Source of the DNA: Taklimakanibacter albus | GTDB lineage: Bacteria > Pseudomonadota > Alphaproteobacteria > Rhizobiales > Aestuariivirgaceae | Direction: 5' to 3' | DNA length: 64,000 nt | Assembly (NCBI RefSeq): GCF_016595235.1 | Contig: NZ_JAENHL010000008.1 | Location: forward strand, 1,510,624-1,574,623 | In this document: one piece after another, positions 17,865 to 25,596 of the stretch | Layout of the letters: every line of letters begins with the position of its first letter | How positions within the stretch are numbered: the stretch's first letter is position 1 | Made by a program: the position numbers and the translations under genes | The notes under the pieces: generated by a model | What the model saw: only the letters and a program-made list of their open reading frames with translations | Told to the model about the DNA's origin: nothing | Databases searched by the model: none

Positions 17865-18629
17865 TCAGCGATAGGCGGCGGCGAGCTGGCGCGCGGCCGT
17901 GCCGATCAGTCCGATATCGGAGCCGACCGCCACAAAGCGGGCGCCGAGTTCCAGATAACGGCGCGCCAGCTGCTGATCCGAGGTGAGGATACCGGCGGCC
18001 TTGCCGGTGGCGACGATGCGGGTGATGGCGTCCTCGACCCTCGCCTGGACTTCCGCATGACCCGGCCGTCCCAGATACCCCATATCGGCGGCGAGATCGG
18101 CCGGGCCGATGAAGATGCCGTCGACGCCGTCCACCGCCGCGATCGCCTCGAGCTGATCGAGGCCGGCGAGAGTCTCGAGCTGCACCAGCAGGCAGGTCTG
18201 CTCGTCGGCGGTCACCAGGTAGTCCGGAATGGCGTTGAAGCGCGACGCCCTCGCAAGGCCGGCGCCGACGCCCCTTATGCCGTGCGGCGGGTATTTCACC
18301 GCGCGCACGAGATCCTTTGCCTGTTCGGCGGTCTCGACCATGGGGACAAGGATTGTCTGGCAGCCGATATCGAGGAGTTGCTTGATCATCCAGCTCTCAC
18401 CCACCGGCGGCCGGCAGACGGCGCTGACGGTGTGCGTCGACAGTGCCTGCAATTGCGCCAAGGTCGAGCGCAGGTCATTGGGCGCATGCTCGCCGTCGAT
18501 CACCAGCCAGTCGAAGCCGGCGCCGGCGATGAGCTCCGCCGCATAAGGATCGGCGAGGCCAAGCCACAGGCCGATCTGGCGCTCGCCCGCGTGAAGGCGC
18601 TGCTTGAACTGGTTCTGCGGGGCCGGCAT
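17865..18629 (-). CDS. hpaI: HpcH/HpaI family aldolase
   Basis: Class II, metal-dependent aldolase, 254 aa, splitting 4-hydroxy-2-oxo acids such as 4-hydroxy-2-oxoheptane-1,7-dioate into pyruvate and an aldehyde. Seen: GLWLGLADPYAAEL (residues 20-33), FDWLVIDGEHAPND with the catalytic-region His, VPMVETAEQAKDLV, LVQLETLAGLDQLE with the metal Glu and IFIGPADLAADMG with the metal Asp. The ATG at 18629 has AGGA at better spacing than the ATG at 18635. It follows the HpaH-like gene, the normal order in homoprotocatechuate clusters. Confidence 0.87.
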   Translation of the reverse strand: MPAPQNQFKQRLHAGERQIGLWLGLADPYAAELIAGAGFDWLVIDGEHAPNDLRSTLAQLQALSTHTVSAVCRPPVGESWMIKQLLDIGCQTILVPMVETAEQAKDLVRAVKYPPHGIRGVGAGLARASRFNAIPDYLVTADEQTCLLVQLETLAGLDQLEAIAAVDGVDGIFIGPADLAADMGYLGRPGHAEVQARVEDAITRIVATGKAAGILTSDQQLARRYLELGARFVAVGSDIGLIGTAARQLAAAYR

Positions 18630-18637
18630 CGACATCC

Positions 18638-19441
18638 TCACGCGAAATGGCAGCTGACGCTGCCCAGGGCGCCGAAATCGGCAACAATGGTGGAGCCGTG
18701 CGGACATTCCACCGGGCGAATGAAGGAGCCCGAGAGCACCACCTGCCCGGCCGCGATCTCACCGCCATAGGCCGACAGGCGATTGGCCAGCCAGGCGATG
18801 CCGCGGGCCGGATGATTGAGGACACCGGCGGCGAGGCCCGTCTCCTCGACCGCGCCATTGCGCGAGACGATGGCGCCGAGCCAGCGCAGATCGGTTTCGA
18901 CCGGCCGCATCGGCCGTCCGCCCAGCACGATGCCGGCATTGGCGGCATTGTCGGCAATGGTGTCGAAGACGGTCCGCATCTTGCCGGTCTGGGGGTCGCT
19001 GCGCAGGATGCGTGTGTCGAGGATCTCGAGCGCCGGTGAAATGTAGTTCGTCGCGTCGAGCACATCGAAGAGTGTCACACCCGGCCCGCGCAAGGATGAC
19101 TTCATGATGAAAGCGATCTCGGCCTCGACCCGTGGCTGGATGAAGCGGTCGGGGGAGATGATAGCGCCGTCGTCGAAAGCCATGGACTCGAGGATAACGC
19201 CGGAATCGGGCGTATCGATATTGAGGGCCTGCTGCATCGCGCGCGAGGTCAGGCCGATCTTCCAGCCGATAGGACGATGGCCCTGCGCCTGCTTGCGATC
19301 CATCCAGGCCGCCTGGATTCTATAGGCGTCGTCGAGATCGATGCCCGGATGGGCTAGGCTCAAGAGGCCGATCTGGCGGCGGTCGCGCTCGGCCTGGTCG
19401 AGCGCCGCGGCAGCCGCCGTGATCTGTTCGGACGTCATCAT
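18638..19441 (-). CDS. hpaH: 2-oxo-hept-4-ene-1,7-dioate hydratase-like protein
   Basis: Hydratase of the fumarylacetoacetase-fold MhpD/HpaH group, 267 aa, adding water to a 2-oxo-alkenoate to make the aldolase substrate. Seen: HRPIGWKIGLTSRAMQ near 55-70, PRVEAEIAFIMKSSL with the metal Glu pair near 105, and the SPALEILDTRI segment near 138. Two bp or fewer separate it from the aldolase gene. HpaH is favoured over the meta-pathway MhpD by its neighbours HpaF and HpaI. Confidence 0.85.
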   Translation of the reverse strand: MMTSEQITAAAAALDQAERDRRQIGLLSLAHPGIDLDDAYRIQAAWMDRKQAQGHRPIGWKIGLTSRAMQQALNIDTPDSGVILESMAFDDGAIISPDRFIQPRVEAEIAFIMKSSLRGPGVTLFDVLDATNYISPALEILDTRILRSDPQTGKMRTVFDTIADNAANAGIVLGGRPMRPVETDLRWLGAIVSRNGAVEETGLAAGVLNHPARGIAWLANRLSAYGGEIAAGQVVLSGSFIRPVECPHGSTIVADFGALGSVSCHFA

Positions 19442-19453
19442 GAAGATGTTCCT

Positions 19454-20311
19454 CTATCGTCTCTCCGCCTGGACGCGGTTTTCGAGCGTTCCGACGCCCG
19501 CCACCGCGACGCGTACCACATCGCCATCGACCAGATAACGCGGTGGGTCGAAGCGCGCGCCGGATCCGGTCGGCGTGCCGGTCACGATCATGTCGCCCGG
19601 CACCAGCTCCATGAAGGTCGAGATATAATTGATCAGGTAGGTGAAGGGGAACATCATGCGGGCGATGCTCTCCTCCTGGCGCAACTCGTCATTGACCCAG
19701 GTCCGGATATCGAGCGCCGCGAGCGTGGCGCGATCGTCGAGAACCTCGATCCACGGGCCGATGCTGCCCGAGGCGTGGAAGTTCTTGCCCTGCGTGACAT
19801 TGAACTTGGCGTGGCGCATCCAGTCGCGCACGCTGCCTTCATTACAGATGGTGAGACCGAAAATATGATCCAGCGCCGATTCCGCCGGGATGCGGCGCCC
19901 ACCTTTGCCGATCACCAGGACGATCTCGCCCTCATAGTCGAATTGCGGCGACTCGGGCGGCAGCAACAAAGCCTGGCCATGGCCGACAAAGGAGCCGCGG
20001 CTGCGCAGGAACAGGCTCGGGAATTTGGGAAGCTCGGAGCCGTCTTTATATTCGGCATTGCGGTCGGCATAATTAACGCCGACGCAGATGATCTTGTCGG
20101 CATCGGGAACCGGGACGAGATAGTCGATGTCGGAGAGGGAGAAATCGGCGCTCACTCTGGCGATCTCCGCCTGGATATCGGCGCGCGGCATCTCGGCAAT
20201 GAGCTGGCGCAGGCTCTGCTGCTTCAGGCGCGCCGACAGATCGACGACACCCGTATCGATCACGGCGCCGAACCGGTCCTTGCCGTCGGCACGAAAACTC
20301 AAAAGTCGCAT
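19454..20311 (-). CDS. Fumarylacetoacetate hydrolase-family protein, HpaG-like
   Basis: FAH-fold enzyme of 285 aa. N-terminal FAH_N domain, then catalytic domain with IICVGVNYADRNAEY near 75, the metal ligands in DYEGEIVLVIGKGGRR, the NEGSVRDWMRHAKFN stretch and GDMIVTGTPTGSGA near 240. In the homoprotocatechuate pathway the FAH protein HpaG decarboxylates and isomerises the intermediate; in other routes relatives hydrolyse acylpyruvates. Single-domain here, whereas the enterobacterial HpaG is a fused two-domain protein. Position next to hpaH and hpaF supports HpaG. Confidence 0.8.
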   Translation of the reverse strand: MRLLSFRADGKDRFGAVIDTGVVDLSARLKQQSLRQLIAEMPRADIQAEIARVSADFSLSDIDYLVPVPDADKIICVGVNYADRNAEYKDGSELPKFPSLFLRSRGSFVGHGQALLLPPESPQFDYEGEIVLVIGKGGRRIPAESALDHIFGLTICNEGSVRDWMRHAKFNVTQGKNFHASGSIGPWIEVLDDRATLAALDIRTWVNDELRQEESIARMMFPFTYLINYISTFMELVPGDMIVTGTPTGSGARFDPPRYLVDGDVVRVAVAGVGTLENRVQAERR

Positions 20312-20340
20312 AGGCTGGTCCTTCTAGAAAAACGCGGGCG

Positions 20341-21840
20341 TCAGTTCGTTTCCAGCTCGATCTTCTCCTTGCGGCGCCGCACCGCGGGGAGAAGAATCCA
20401 GAGGACGAGCAGGATCGTCGCACTGAGGAAGCCGATGCTGATCGGGCTGGCGATGAAAGTAGCGGGATCGCCATGCGAGATGAGAAGGGCGCGACGCACA
20501 TTCTCCTCGAGCATCGGCCCGAGGACGAGTCCCAGGATGAAAGGCGCCGGCGAGCAGTCGAGCTTGAGGAAGAGATAACCCAGCATGCCGAAGAAGGCGC
20601 CCAGCAGAACGTCCGAGTAGCTGTTGGCCAGCGAATAGATGCCGAAGCACGACAGGATGAGGATCAGCGAGAACAGCCAGGAATAAGGAACCTTGAGCAG
20701 CGCCGTCCACAGGCGGATGAGCGGCAGATTGAGGATCACCAGCAGCACATTGCCGATCCACATGCTGGCGACGAGCCCCCAAAACAAGGTCGGGCGTTCA
20801 GTGATGACATTGGGTCCGGGCGTAATGCCCTGGATCATCAAGGCGCCGAGCATCAACGCCATGGTGGCGCTACCCGGCACGCCGAGCGTCAAGGTCGGGA
20901 TGAAGGAGGTCTGTGCCGCGGCGTTGTTGGCGGCTTCGGGGCCCGCGACGCCCTCGATGGCGCCGTGGCCGAAACGGGAAGGATCACGCGCCACCCGCTT
21001 CTCCAGCATGTAAGAGGCGAAGGAGCTCATCGTCGGCCCGATGCCGGGCAGGATGCCGAAGAACATGCCGATGCCGGTGCCGCGCAGGATCGGCAAGGCC
21101 GAAGCCTTAAGCTCTTCGCGCGTCGGCATCAGGCTGTCGACCTTGGTCGCCTCGACCGGCTGCGCGGTATGGGACCTGAGCTGCATGATGATCTCGGTGA
21201 AGGCGAACATGCCGACCGCCACGACGACGAACTTGACGCCGTCCATGAGCGGGGTAAGGCCGAAAGTGTAACGCAGCGCACCGGAATTGGTGTCCATGCC
21301 GATGAGGCCGATCAGGATACCCAGCAGCGCCATCAAGAGACCTTTGATGAAGGCGCCCTGGACGAGCACGGACGTCGCCACCAAGGCCATGACGATCAAG
21401 GCGGTATATTCCGCCGCGCCGAAATCCAGCGCGGCTCTGCCGAGCCAGGGAGCGAACAAGGCGATCGCCAGCGTGCCGATGCAGCCGGCCACGAAAGAGC
21501 CGATGGCCGCGATCGCCAGAGCGGCTCCGGCGCGGCCCTTCTTCGCCATCTGATAGCCGTCGAGGCAGGTGACGACGGAAGAGGATTCGCCCGGCAGGTT
21601 GACCAGGATGGCGGTCGAGGACCCGCCATAAGAGGCGCCGTAATAGATGCCGGCCAGCATGATCAGCGAGCCTTCCGGCGGCAGCCCATAGGTCATCGGC
21701 AGCAACATCGCGATGGTGACCAGCGGTCCGACCCCCGGCAGCATGCCGATGAAGGTGCCGAGCGTCACGCCGATCAGACAATACAGCAGATTGTCGAACG
21801 AGAAGGCGACCTGAAATCCAAGCAGGAGTCCGTCGATCAT
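20341..21840 (-). CDS. tctA: Tripartite tricarboxylate transporter, large permease TctA
   Basis: Large membrane component, 499 aa, of a binding-protein-dependent secondary carboxylate transporter. The ATG at 21840 overlaps the tctB stop (ATGA), which sets the start. Family signatures: GVTLGTFIGMLPGVGPLVTI near residues 24-43, YYGASYGGSSTAILVNLPGE near 70-90 and FFGILPGIGPTMSSFASY in the second half. About eleven hydrophobic segments. Together with tctB and tctC it should import a di- or tricarboxylate feeding the enzymes of this operon. Confidence 0.93.
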   Translation of the reverse strand: MIDGLLLGFQVAFSFDNLLYCLIGVTLGTFIGMLPGVGPLVTIAMLLPMTYGLPPEGSLIMLAGIYYGASYGGSSTAILVNLPGESSSVVTCLDGYQMAKKGRAGAALAIAAIGSFVAGCIGTLAIALFAPWLGRAALDFGAAEYTALIVMALVATSVLVQGAFIKGLLMALLGILIGLIGMDTNSGALRYTFGLTPLMDGVKFVVVAVGMFAFTEIIMQLRSHTAQPVEATKVDSLMPTREELKASALPILRGTGIGMFFGILPGIGPTMSSFASYMLEKRVARDPSRFGHGAIEGVAGPEAANNAAAQTSFIPTLTLGVPGSATMALMLGALMIQGITPGPNVITERPTLFWGLVASMWIGNVLLVILNLPLIRLWTALLKVPYSWLFSLILILSCFGIYSLANSYSDVLLGAFFGMLGYLFLKLDCSPAPFILGLVLGPMLEENVRRALLISHGDPATFIASPISIGFLSATILLVLWILLPAVRRRKEKIELETN

Positions 21841-22280
21841 CAGAAGGCCCAGAGATTGATCGGCATGTTGAGGCCGAGGCGGAAGATGAGAATGGGCACG
21901 GCAATGCCGATGGCGATCTGCACCGGCAAATGCCGCCACTTCCGCGCCGGATCGGCGAACCAGCCGGCCACGACCAGAAAGGCGACGGCAGGAATCAGGC
22001 CGGCCGTATCGATCAGCAGCGCGAAGCCGATGACGGCGCCGGTAATGATGAGGAGCGGCCGCCAGGCGATGTCGCCAAATGCCGGGCCATTGCCCCTGAT
22101 GATTTCCTGGATGACGAGAACGATGCCGAATATCAGAATGAGCGTCGACACGATCACCGGGAAGTATCCCGCCCCCATATTGAGGGTCGAGCCGAAGGGA
22201 TAGTTGCGGGCGATGATCAATGCCGCGAGTCCGATGCCGGAAAACACCAGGCCCGCGATCAGGTCCCTTGTCGCCTTCAT
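21840..22280 (-). CDS. tctB: Tripartite tricarboxylate transporter, small permease TctB
   Basis: Small membrane component, 146 aa, with four hydrophobic segments, as usual for TctB/DUF1468. It overlaps tctA by one base of stop/start (ATGA) and lies 33 bp after the hpaF-like gene. Confidence 0.88.
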   Translation of the reverse strand: MKATRDLIAGLVFSGIGLAALIIARNYPFGSTLNMGAGYFPVIVSTLILIFGIVLVIQEIIRGNGPAFGDIAWRPLLIITGAVIGFALLIDTAGLIPAVAFLVVAGWFADPARKWRHLPVQIAIGIAVPILIFRLGLNMPINLWAF

Positions 22281-22313
22281 TTCATTCCTCCCGAAGAATC
22301 CAGCCGGATGCGG

Positions 22314-22712
22314 TCAGTTCGACTCTTGCCGGCGCTTTATATGTTCGTGCAGATTGTTGAACTTGAAATTCAGCTCAGGATGCATCTCCTGGAGCTCAAA
22401 GGCTACAGCGAGCGGGCGGCGCTGCTGCAGCGGCGCCAGGAGGCCGCATAATTTCTGAAAGACCGCTTCCGCCGATTTCCGCTTGGTCTCGGCATCGCGG
22501 CCGACGCCGATCCTGAGCACGACATGCACGAAGCTGTTGTCGGGATGGCCATCGCCGATGATGTAGTCGTCGATCACCTGAAAGCGCAGGCGAATGCCGC
22601 CGAGCGGGAAAAGGCCGGTGGCGAGGGCCGCCTGATAGACGCAGTCCTTGAGTGCCCGCACTTCCGGCTGAGCGGCGATATTGGCGGAAGTCTCGATCCA
22701 GATATGAGGCAA
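22314..22712 (-). CDS. hpaF: 5-carboxymethyl-2-hydroxymuconate isomerase
   Basis: Small tautomerase-superfamily enzyme, 132 aa, isomerising 5-carboxymethyl-2-hydroxymuconate in the homoprotocatechuate pathway. The start MPHIWIETSANI leaves Pro as the N-terminal catalytic base once Met is removed. It shares ATGLFPLGGIRLR, then FVHVVLRIGVGR and the end HPELNFKFNNLHEH with the E. coli HpcD/HpaF type (HPTLNFKQNNVHA). It is embedded between tctC and tctB, an unusual placing for a ring-cleavage enzyme. Confidence 0.88.
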   Translation of the reverse strand: MPHIWIETSANIAAQPEVRALKDCVYQAALATGLFPLGGIRLRFQVIDDYIIGDGHPDNSFVHVVLRIGVGRDAETKRKSAEAVFQKLCGLLAPLQQRRPLAVAFELQEMHPELNFKFNNLHEHIKRRQESN

Positions 22713-22784
22713 TTTCTACTCCAGAGAAAAGTTGGTCGATGGGCGGGCGCGCTCCGCCGCCGGAGCGCGCCCTCTGCCGTGTAA

Positions 22785-23759
22785 TCATTCAGGCTGAATG
22801 CCGGCTTCCTTGATCATCGTGGTCCAGCGCGTGAGCTCGCTGGCGATCAGTGCCTTCAATTCTTCGGGCGAGCTCGCCTTGCCCTCGACGCCCGACTTTT
22901 CGAGGCCCGCCTGGACTTCCGGCTTGGCCAGCGCCTGGACGAGTGCCTGATTGAGCTTGTCGATGAATTCCTTGGGCGTACCGGCAGGCGCGGCGAAGCC
23001 ATACCAGCCGGAGACTTCGAAATTCGGATAGCCGAGCTCGGCGACCGTCGGCAGATCGGGCAGCGACGGCGAGCGCTTCGCGCCGGTGACGGCGAGCGGA
23101 ATCAGCTTGCCGGCTTTGATATGGGGCAGCACGGAAACCGGGCTGCTGAGCATCAGGCTCACGCGGCCGGAGAGCAGATCGGTGATCGCCGGTCCTGAGC
23201 CATTATAAGGAATGTGGGTCAGCTCGATGCCGACCGCCTGCTGCATCAGACGGGAAGCCAGGAAGGAAGCCGCCGCACCACTGGCGAAATTGATGCTGCC
23301 CGGGGCCGCCTTGGCCTTGGTGATGAGCTCGGCCAAGGTCTTCACGCCGAGATTGGGATGAACCACGACAACATAGGGCGATTCCGAGATCTGGCCAATC
23401 GGCTCGAAATCCTTGATCGGATCGTAATTGGTCGCCGAATAGAGGCTCGGATTGAGCGCCAGCGTGGCCTGCAGCACGAAGACCATGGTGTAGCCGTCAG
23501 GCTTGGCGCCCGCCGCCTCCTTGGTGCCGACGATGCCCTGGGCGCCCGGACGATTATCGACGAGCACGGGCTGGCCCAAGGTCTTTGACATGTCCTCGGC
23601 GACGATGCGCGCGGTGATGTCGGTGCCGCCGCCGGCCGAGAACGGCACGATCAGGCGGATCGGCTGCTCGGGGTAATCGGCCAGCGCCGTCGACGCGCCC
23701 ATCGCGATGCCGGCCAATAGCGCGGCGATGCCCAATGTTTTCTGGATCATCTGCTTCAT
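22785..23759 (-). CDS. tctC: Tripartite tricarboxylate transporter binding protein TctC (Bug family)
   Basis: Periplasmic binding protein, 324 aa from the ATG at 23759, preceded by GGGAGAGA. Signal peptide MKQMIQKTLGIAALLAGIAM, cleaved near TALA. Bug/TctC hallmarks: YPEQPIRLIVPFSAGGGTD at the mature start, NRPGAQGIVGTKEA near 75 and the C-terminal SSPEELKALIASELTRW. It delivers the substrate to TctAB. Bug proteins bind carboxylates or amides of carboxylates. Confidence 0.92.
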   Translation of the reverse strand: MKQMIQKTLGIAALLAGIAMGASTALADYPEQPIRLIVPFSAGGGTDITARIVAEDMSKTLGQPVLVDNRPGAQGIVGTKEAAGAKPDGYTMVFVLQATLALNPSLYSATNYDPIKDFEPIGQISESPYVVVVHPNLGVKTLAELITKAKAAPGSINFASGAAASFLASRLMQQAVGIELTHIPYNGSGPAITDLLSGRVSLMLSSPVSVLPHIKAGKLIPLAVTGAKRSPSLPDLPTVAELGYPNFEVSGWYGFAAPAGTPKEFIDKLNQALVQALAKPEVQAGLEKSGVEGKASSPEELKALIASELTRWTTMIKEAGIQPE

Positions 23760-23788
23760 ATGTCTCTCTCCCATTTTATCAGCGCCGA

Positions 23789-24712
23789 TCAGGCGCCTTT
23801 CTTGGCGGCGAACAATTCGTCGATCTTCTTTTCGTAAGCGTGGTAGTTGAGATAGCCGTAGAGTTCCTCACGCGTCTGCATCGTGCCGAGGATGTCTTTC
23901 TGCGTGCCCTGGCCACGGATGGTCTGATAGACCTTGAGCGCCGCGGCATTCATCGCGCGGGCCGCCGACAGCGGATAAAGTGCGGCGGAGACGCCCGCAT
24001 CGCGCAATTCCTCGGTGGTGAAATTGGGCGTCTTGGAGAATTCGGTGATATTGGCCAGCACCGCATGCGGGCGGTTGAGCGCCGTGGCGAGCTTCGTATA
24101 TTGACCGAGCTCGGTGAAGGCCTCGGCGAAGATCATGTCGGCGCCCGCCTCCATATAGGCCGAAGCACGGTCGATCGCGCCATTGAGGCCTTCGAGGGCA
24201 AGCGCATCGGTGCGCGCGACGATCACGAAGTCTTCGTCGTAGCGCGCATCGACGGCCGCCTTGATGCGGTCGAGCATCTCACTCTGGCTGACGATCTCCT
24301 TGCCGGGGCGATGACCGCAGCGCTTGAGCGCCACCTGGTCTTCCATGTGCATGGCGCCGGCGCCGTCCTTGATGAGGCCGCGCACCAGCCGCGCAATGGA
24401 ATAGGCGCCACCGAAGCCGGTATCGACATCGACGAGAACCGGCAGATCGGCCGAGTCCGACACACGGCGCAGATCGGTCAGGACGTCATTGATGGTGGTG
24501 ATGCCGAGATCGGGCAGGCCAAAGGAGGCGTTCGCGACACCGGCGCCCGCGAGATAAAGCGCCCGGTAGCCAACGCTCTTGGCCATCAGCGCCGTATAGG
24601 CGTTGATCGTGCCCATGATCTGAAGCGGCGCTTCCTCAGCCAGGGCTTGGCGGAAACGGGCACCGGCGGATACGCGCGAGGGAACATTGGTGAGCACGAC
24701 TATTGACTCCAT
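23789..24712 (-). CDS. Isocitrate lyase/PEP mutase superfamily lyase, PrpB-like
   Basis: TIM-barrel carbon-carbon lyase, up to 307 aa, of the 2-methylisocitrate/2,3-dimethylmalate lyase group. The catalytic KRCGH motif (130-134, Cys132) shows it is a lyase, not a PEP mutase; VDVDTGFGG (94-102) and MEDQ (123-126) hold metal ligands. The ATG at 24712 lies inside a palindromic operator and lacks a ribosome site. A GTG at 24697 has GGAG nine bases upstream, would give 302 aa, and is a likely true start. First gene of the operon that ends with hpaI, divergent from an IclR gene. Probable products are pyruvate or succinate plus a carbonyl compound. Confidence 0.85.
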   Translation of the reverse strand: MESIVVLTNVPSRVSAGARFRQALAEEAPLQIMGTINAYTALMAKSVGYRALYLAGAGVANASFGLPDLGITTINDVLTDLRRVSDSADLPVLVDVDTGFGGAYSIARLVRGLIKDGAGAMHMEDQVALKRCGHRPGKEIVSQSEMLDRIKAAVDARYDEDFVIVARTDALALEGLNGAIDRASAYMEAGADMIFAEAFTELGQYTKLATALNRPHAVLANITEFSKTPNFTTEELRDAGVSAALYPLSAARAMNAAALKVYQTIRGQGTQKDILGTMQTREELYGYLNYHAYEKKIDELFAAKKGA

Positions 24713-24720
24713 ATTGTGGA
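24708..24720. promoter_or_regulatory. IclR-2 operator candidate a
   Basis: TCCATATTGTGGA, arms TCCA/TGGA with one central mismatch, matches the perfect palindrome at 24802-24814. It overlaps the annotated ATG of the PrpB-like gene, in favour of the downstream GTG start. Confidence 0.55.
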
Positions 24721-24801
24721 AGTATTATTCTGCGATACGCTTGAGTTTCTGCGTATATGAAAAGAATTTGACGGTCAACCAGCTGCGTAGAGAATCTTTA
24801 A

Positions 24802-24814
24802 TCCATATTATGGA
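24802..24814. promoter_or_regulatory. IclR-2 operator candidate b
   Basis: TCCATATTATGGA is palindromic apart from its centre and sits 8 bp before the ATG of the IclR gene. Its repeat at 24708-24720 lies 94 bp away, about nine helical turns, so both could be held by one tetramer with autorepression and operon control. Confidence 0.55.
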
Positions 24815-24822
24815 AGTCTGAG

Positions 24823-25596
24823 ATGGAGCAAGGCGCTCAAAGCATCTATCGGGCGGTGGCGGTGCTGAAGGCCGTGGCGGAACGCAACCGCACCGGCAGT
24901 AGCCTCACCGAGCTTTCCGCCGCGACCGGCCTTACCGTCCCGACCGTGCACCGCATGCTGCGGGCTTTCGGCGAATCCGGCCTCACCTTCCAGCAGTCGA
25001 ATGACCGGCGTTATTTCCTGGGCCCCCTGATCTACGATCTCGGCCTGACGGCGGCGCCGCGCTTCGATCTGCAGTCGCTCTATAAGAAGACGACCGAGGA
25101 TCTCGCCGAGCAGACCGGCGACACGGTCTTCTTTTCCAAGATCAGCGGCGACGACATGATCTGCGTGAGCCGGATGTCAGGCGCCTTTCCGGTCAAGGCA
25201 CTGGTGACGGATGTCGGCCTGCGCCGGCCCATCGGTGTCGGCGCCGGCGGCCTCGCCGTGCTGTCGGCGATGCCAAAGGAACAGGTGGTGCGCATCGTCG
25301 ACGCTAATGCCGAGAAATACCCGCATCACGGCAAAACCGTCGAGCAGGTGCTCGAGCAGGTACGGGATGCACGCGCGCGCGGCCATGTGGTGCGCAACAT
25401 CGCCGATCTCGGCGTCACGACGCTTTCCATGGCGATCCGTGACAAATCACGTAAGCCTTTCGCGTCGATCAGCGTCAGCTCGATCTCGCCGCGCATGAGC
25501 CCACAGCATATCGAGACCGTCCTCGATCTGATGCGGCCGGTGATCCAGAAATTGGAATCGGCGATTGACTTCAGCTATTCGATGTTCGCGGCTTAG
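24823..25596 (+). CDS. IclR family transcriptional regulator
   Basis: Regulator of 257 aa: winged helix at about residues 5-65 (SIYRAVAVLKAVAERNRTGS, then SLTELSAATGLTVPTVHRML) and effector domain at about 75-245. Divergent from the PrpB-like/TctABC/Hpa operon and probably its regulator; two matching palindromes lie between. The stop codon overlaps the stop of the convergent dimethylformamidase-like gene: the four bases TTAG serve both. Homoprotocatechuate regulators are often of other families, so the effector here may be a different oxo acid. Confidence 0.9.
   Translation: MEQGAQSIYRAVAVLKAVAERNRTGSSLTELSAATGLTVPTVHRMLRAFGESGLTFQQSNDRRYFLGPLIYDLGLTAAPRFDLQSLYKKTTEDLAEQTGDTVFFSKISGDDMICVSRMSGAFPVKALVTDVGLRRPIGVGAGGLAVLSAMPKEQVVRIVDANAEKYPHHGKTVEQVLEQVRDARARGHVVRNIADLGVTTLSMAIRDKSRKPFASISVSSISPRMSPQHIETVLDLMRPVIQKLESAIDFSYSMFAA

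Noticed and set aside
20473-22203. Open frame of 576 codons on the plus strand
   Set aside because: Antisense to tctA and tctB, extremely rich in Arg, Gln, Asp and Glu, no recognisable fold.
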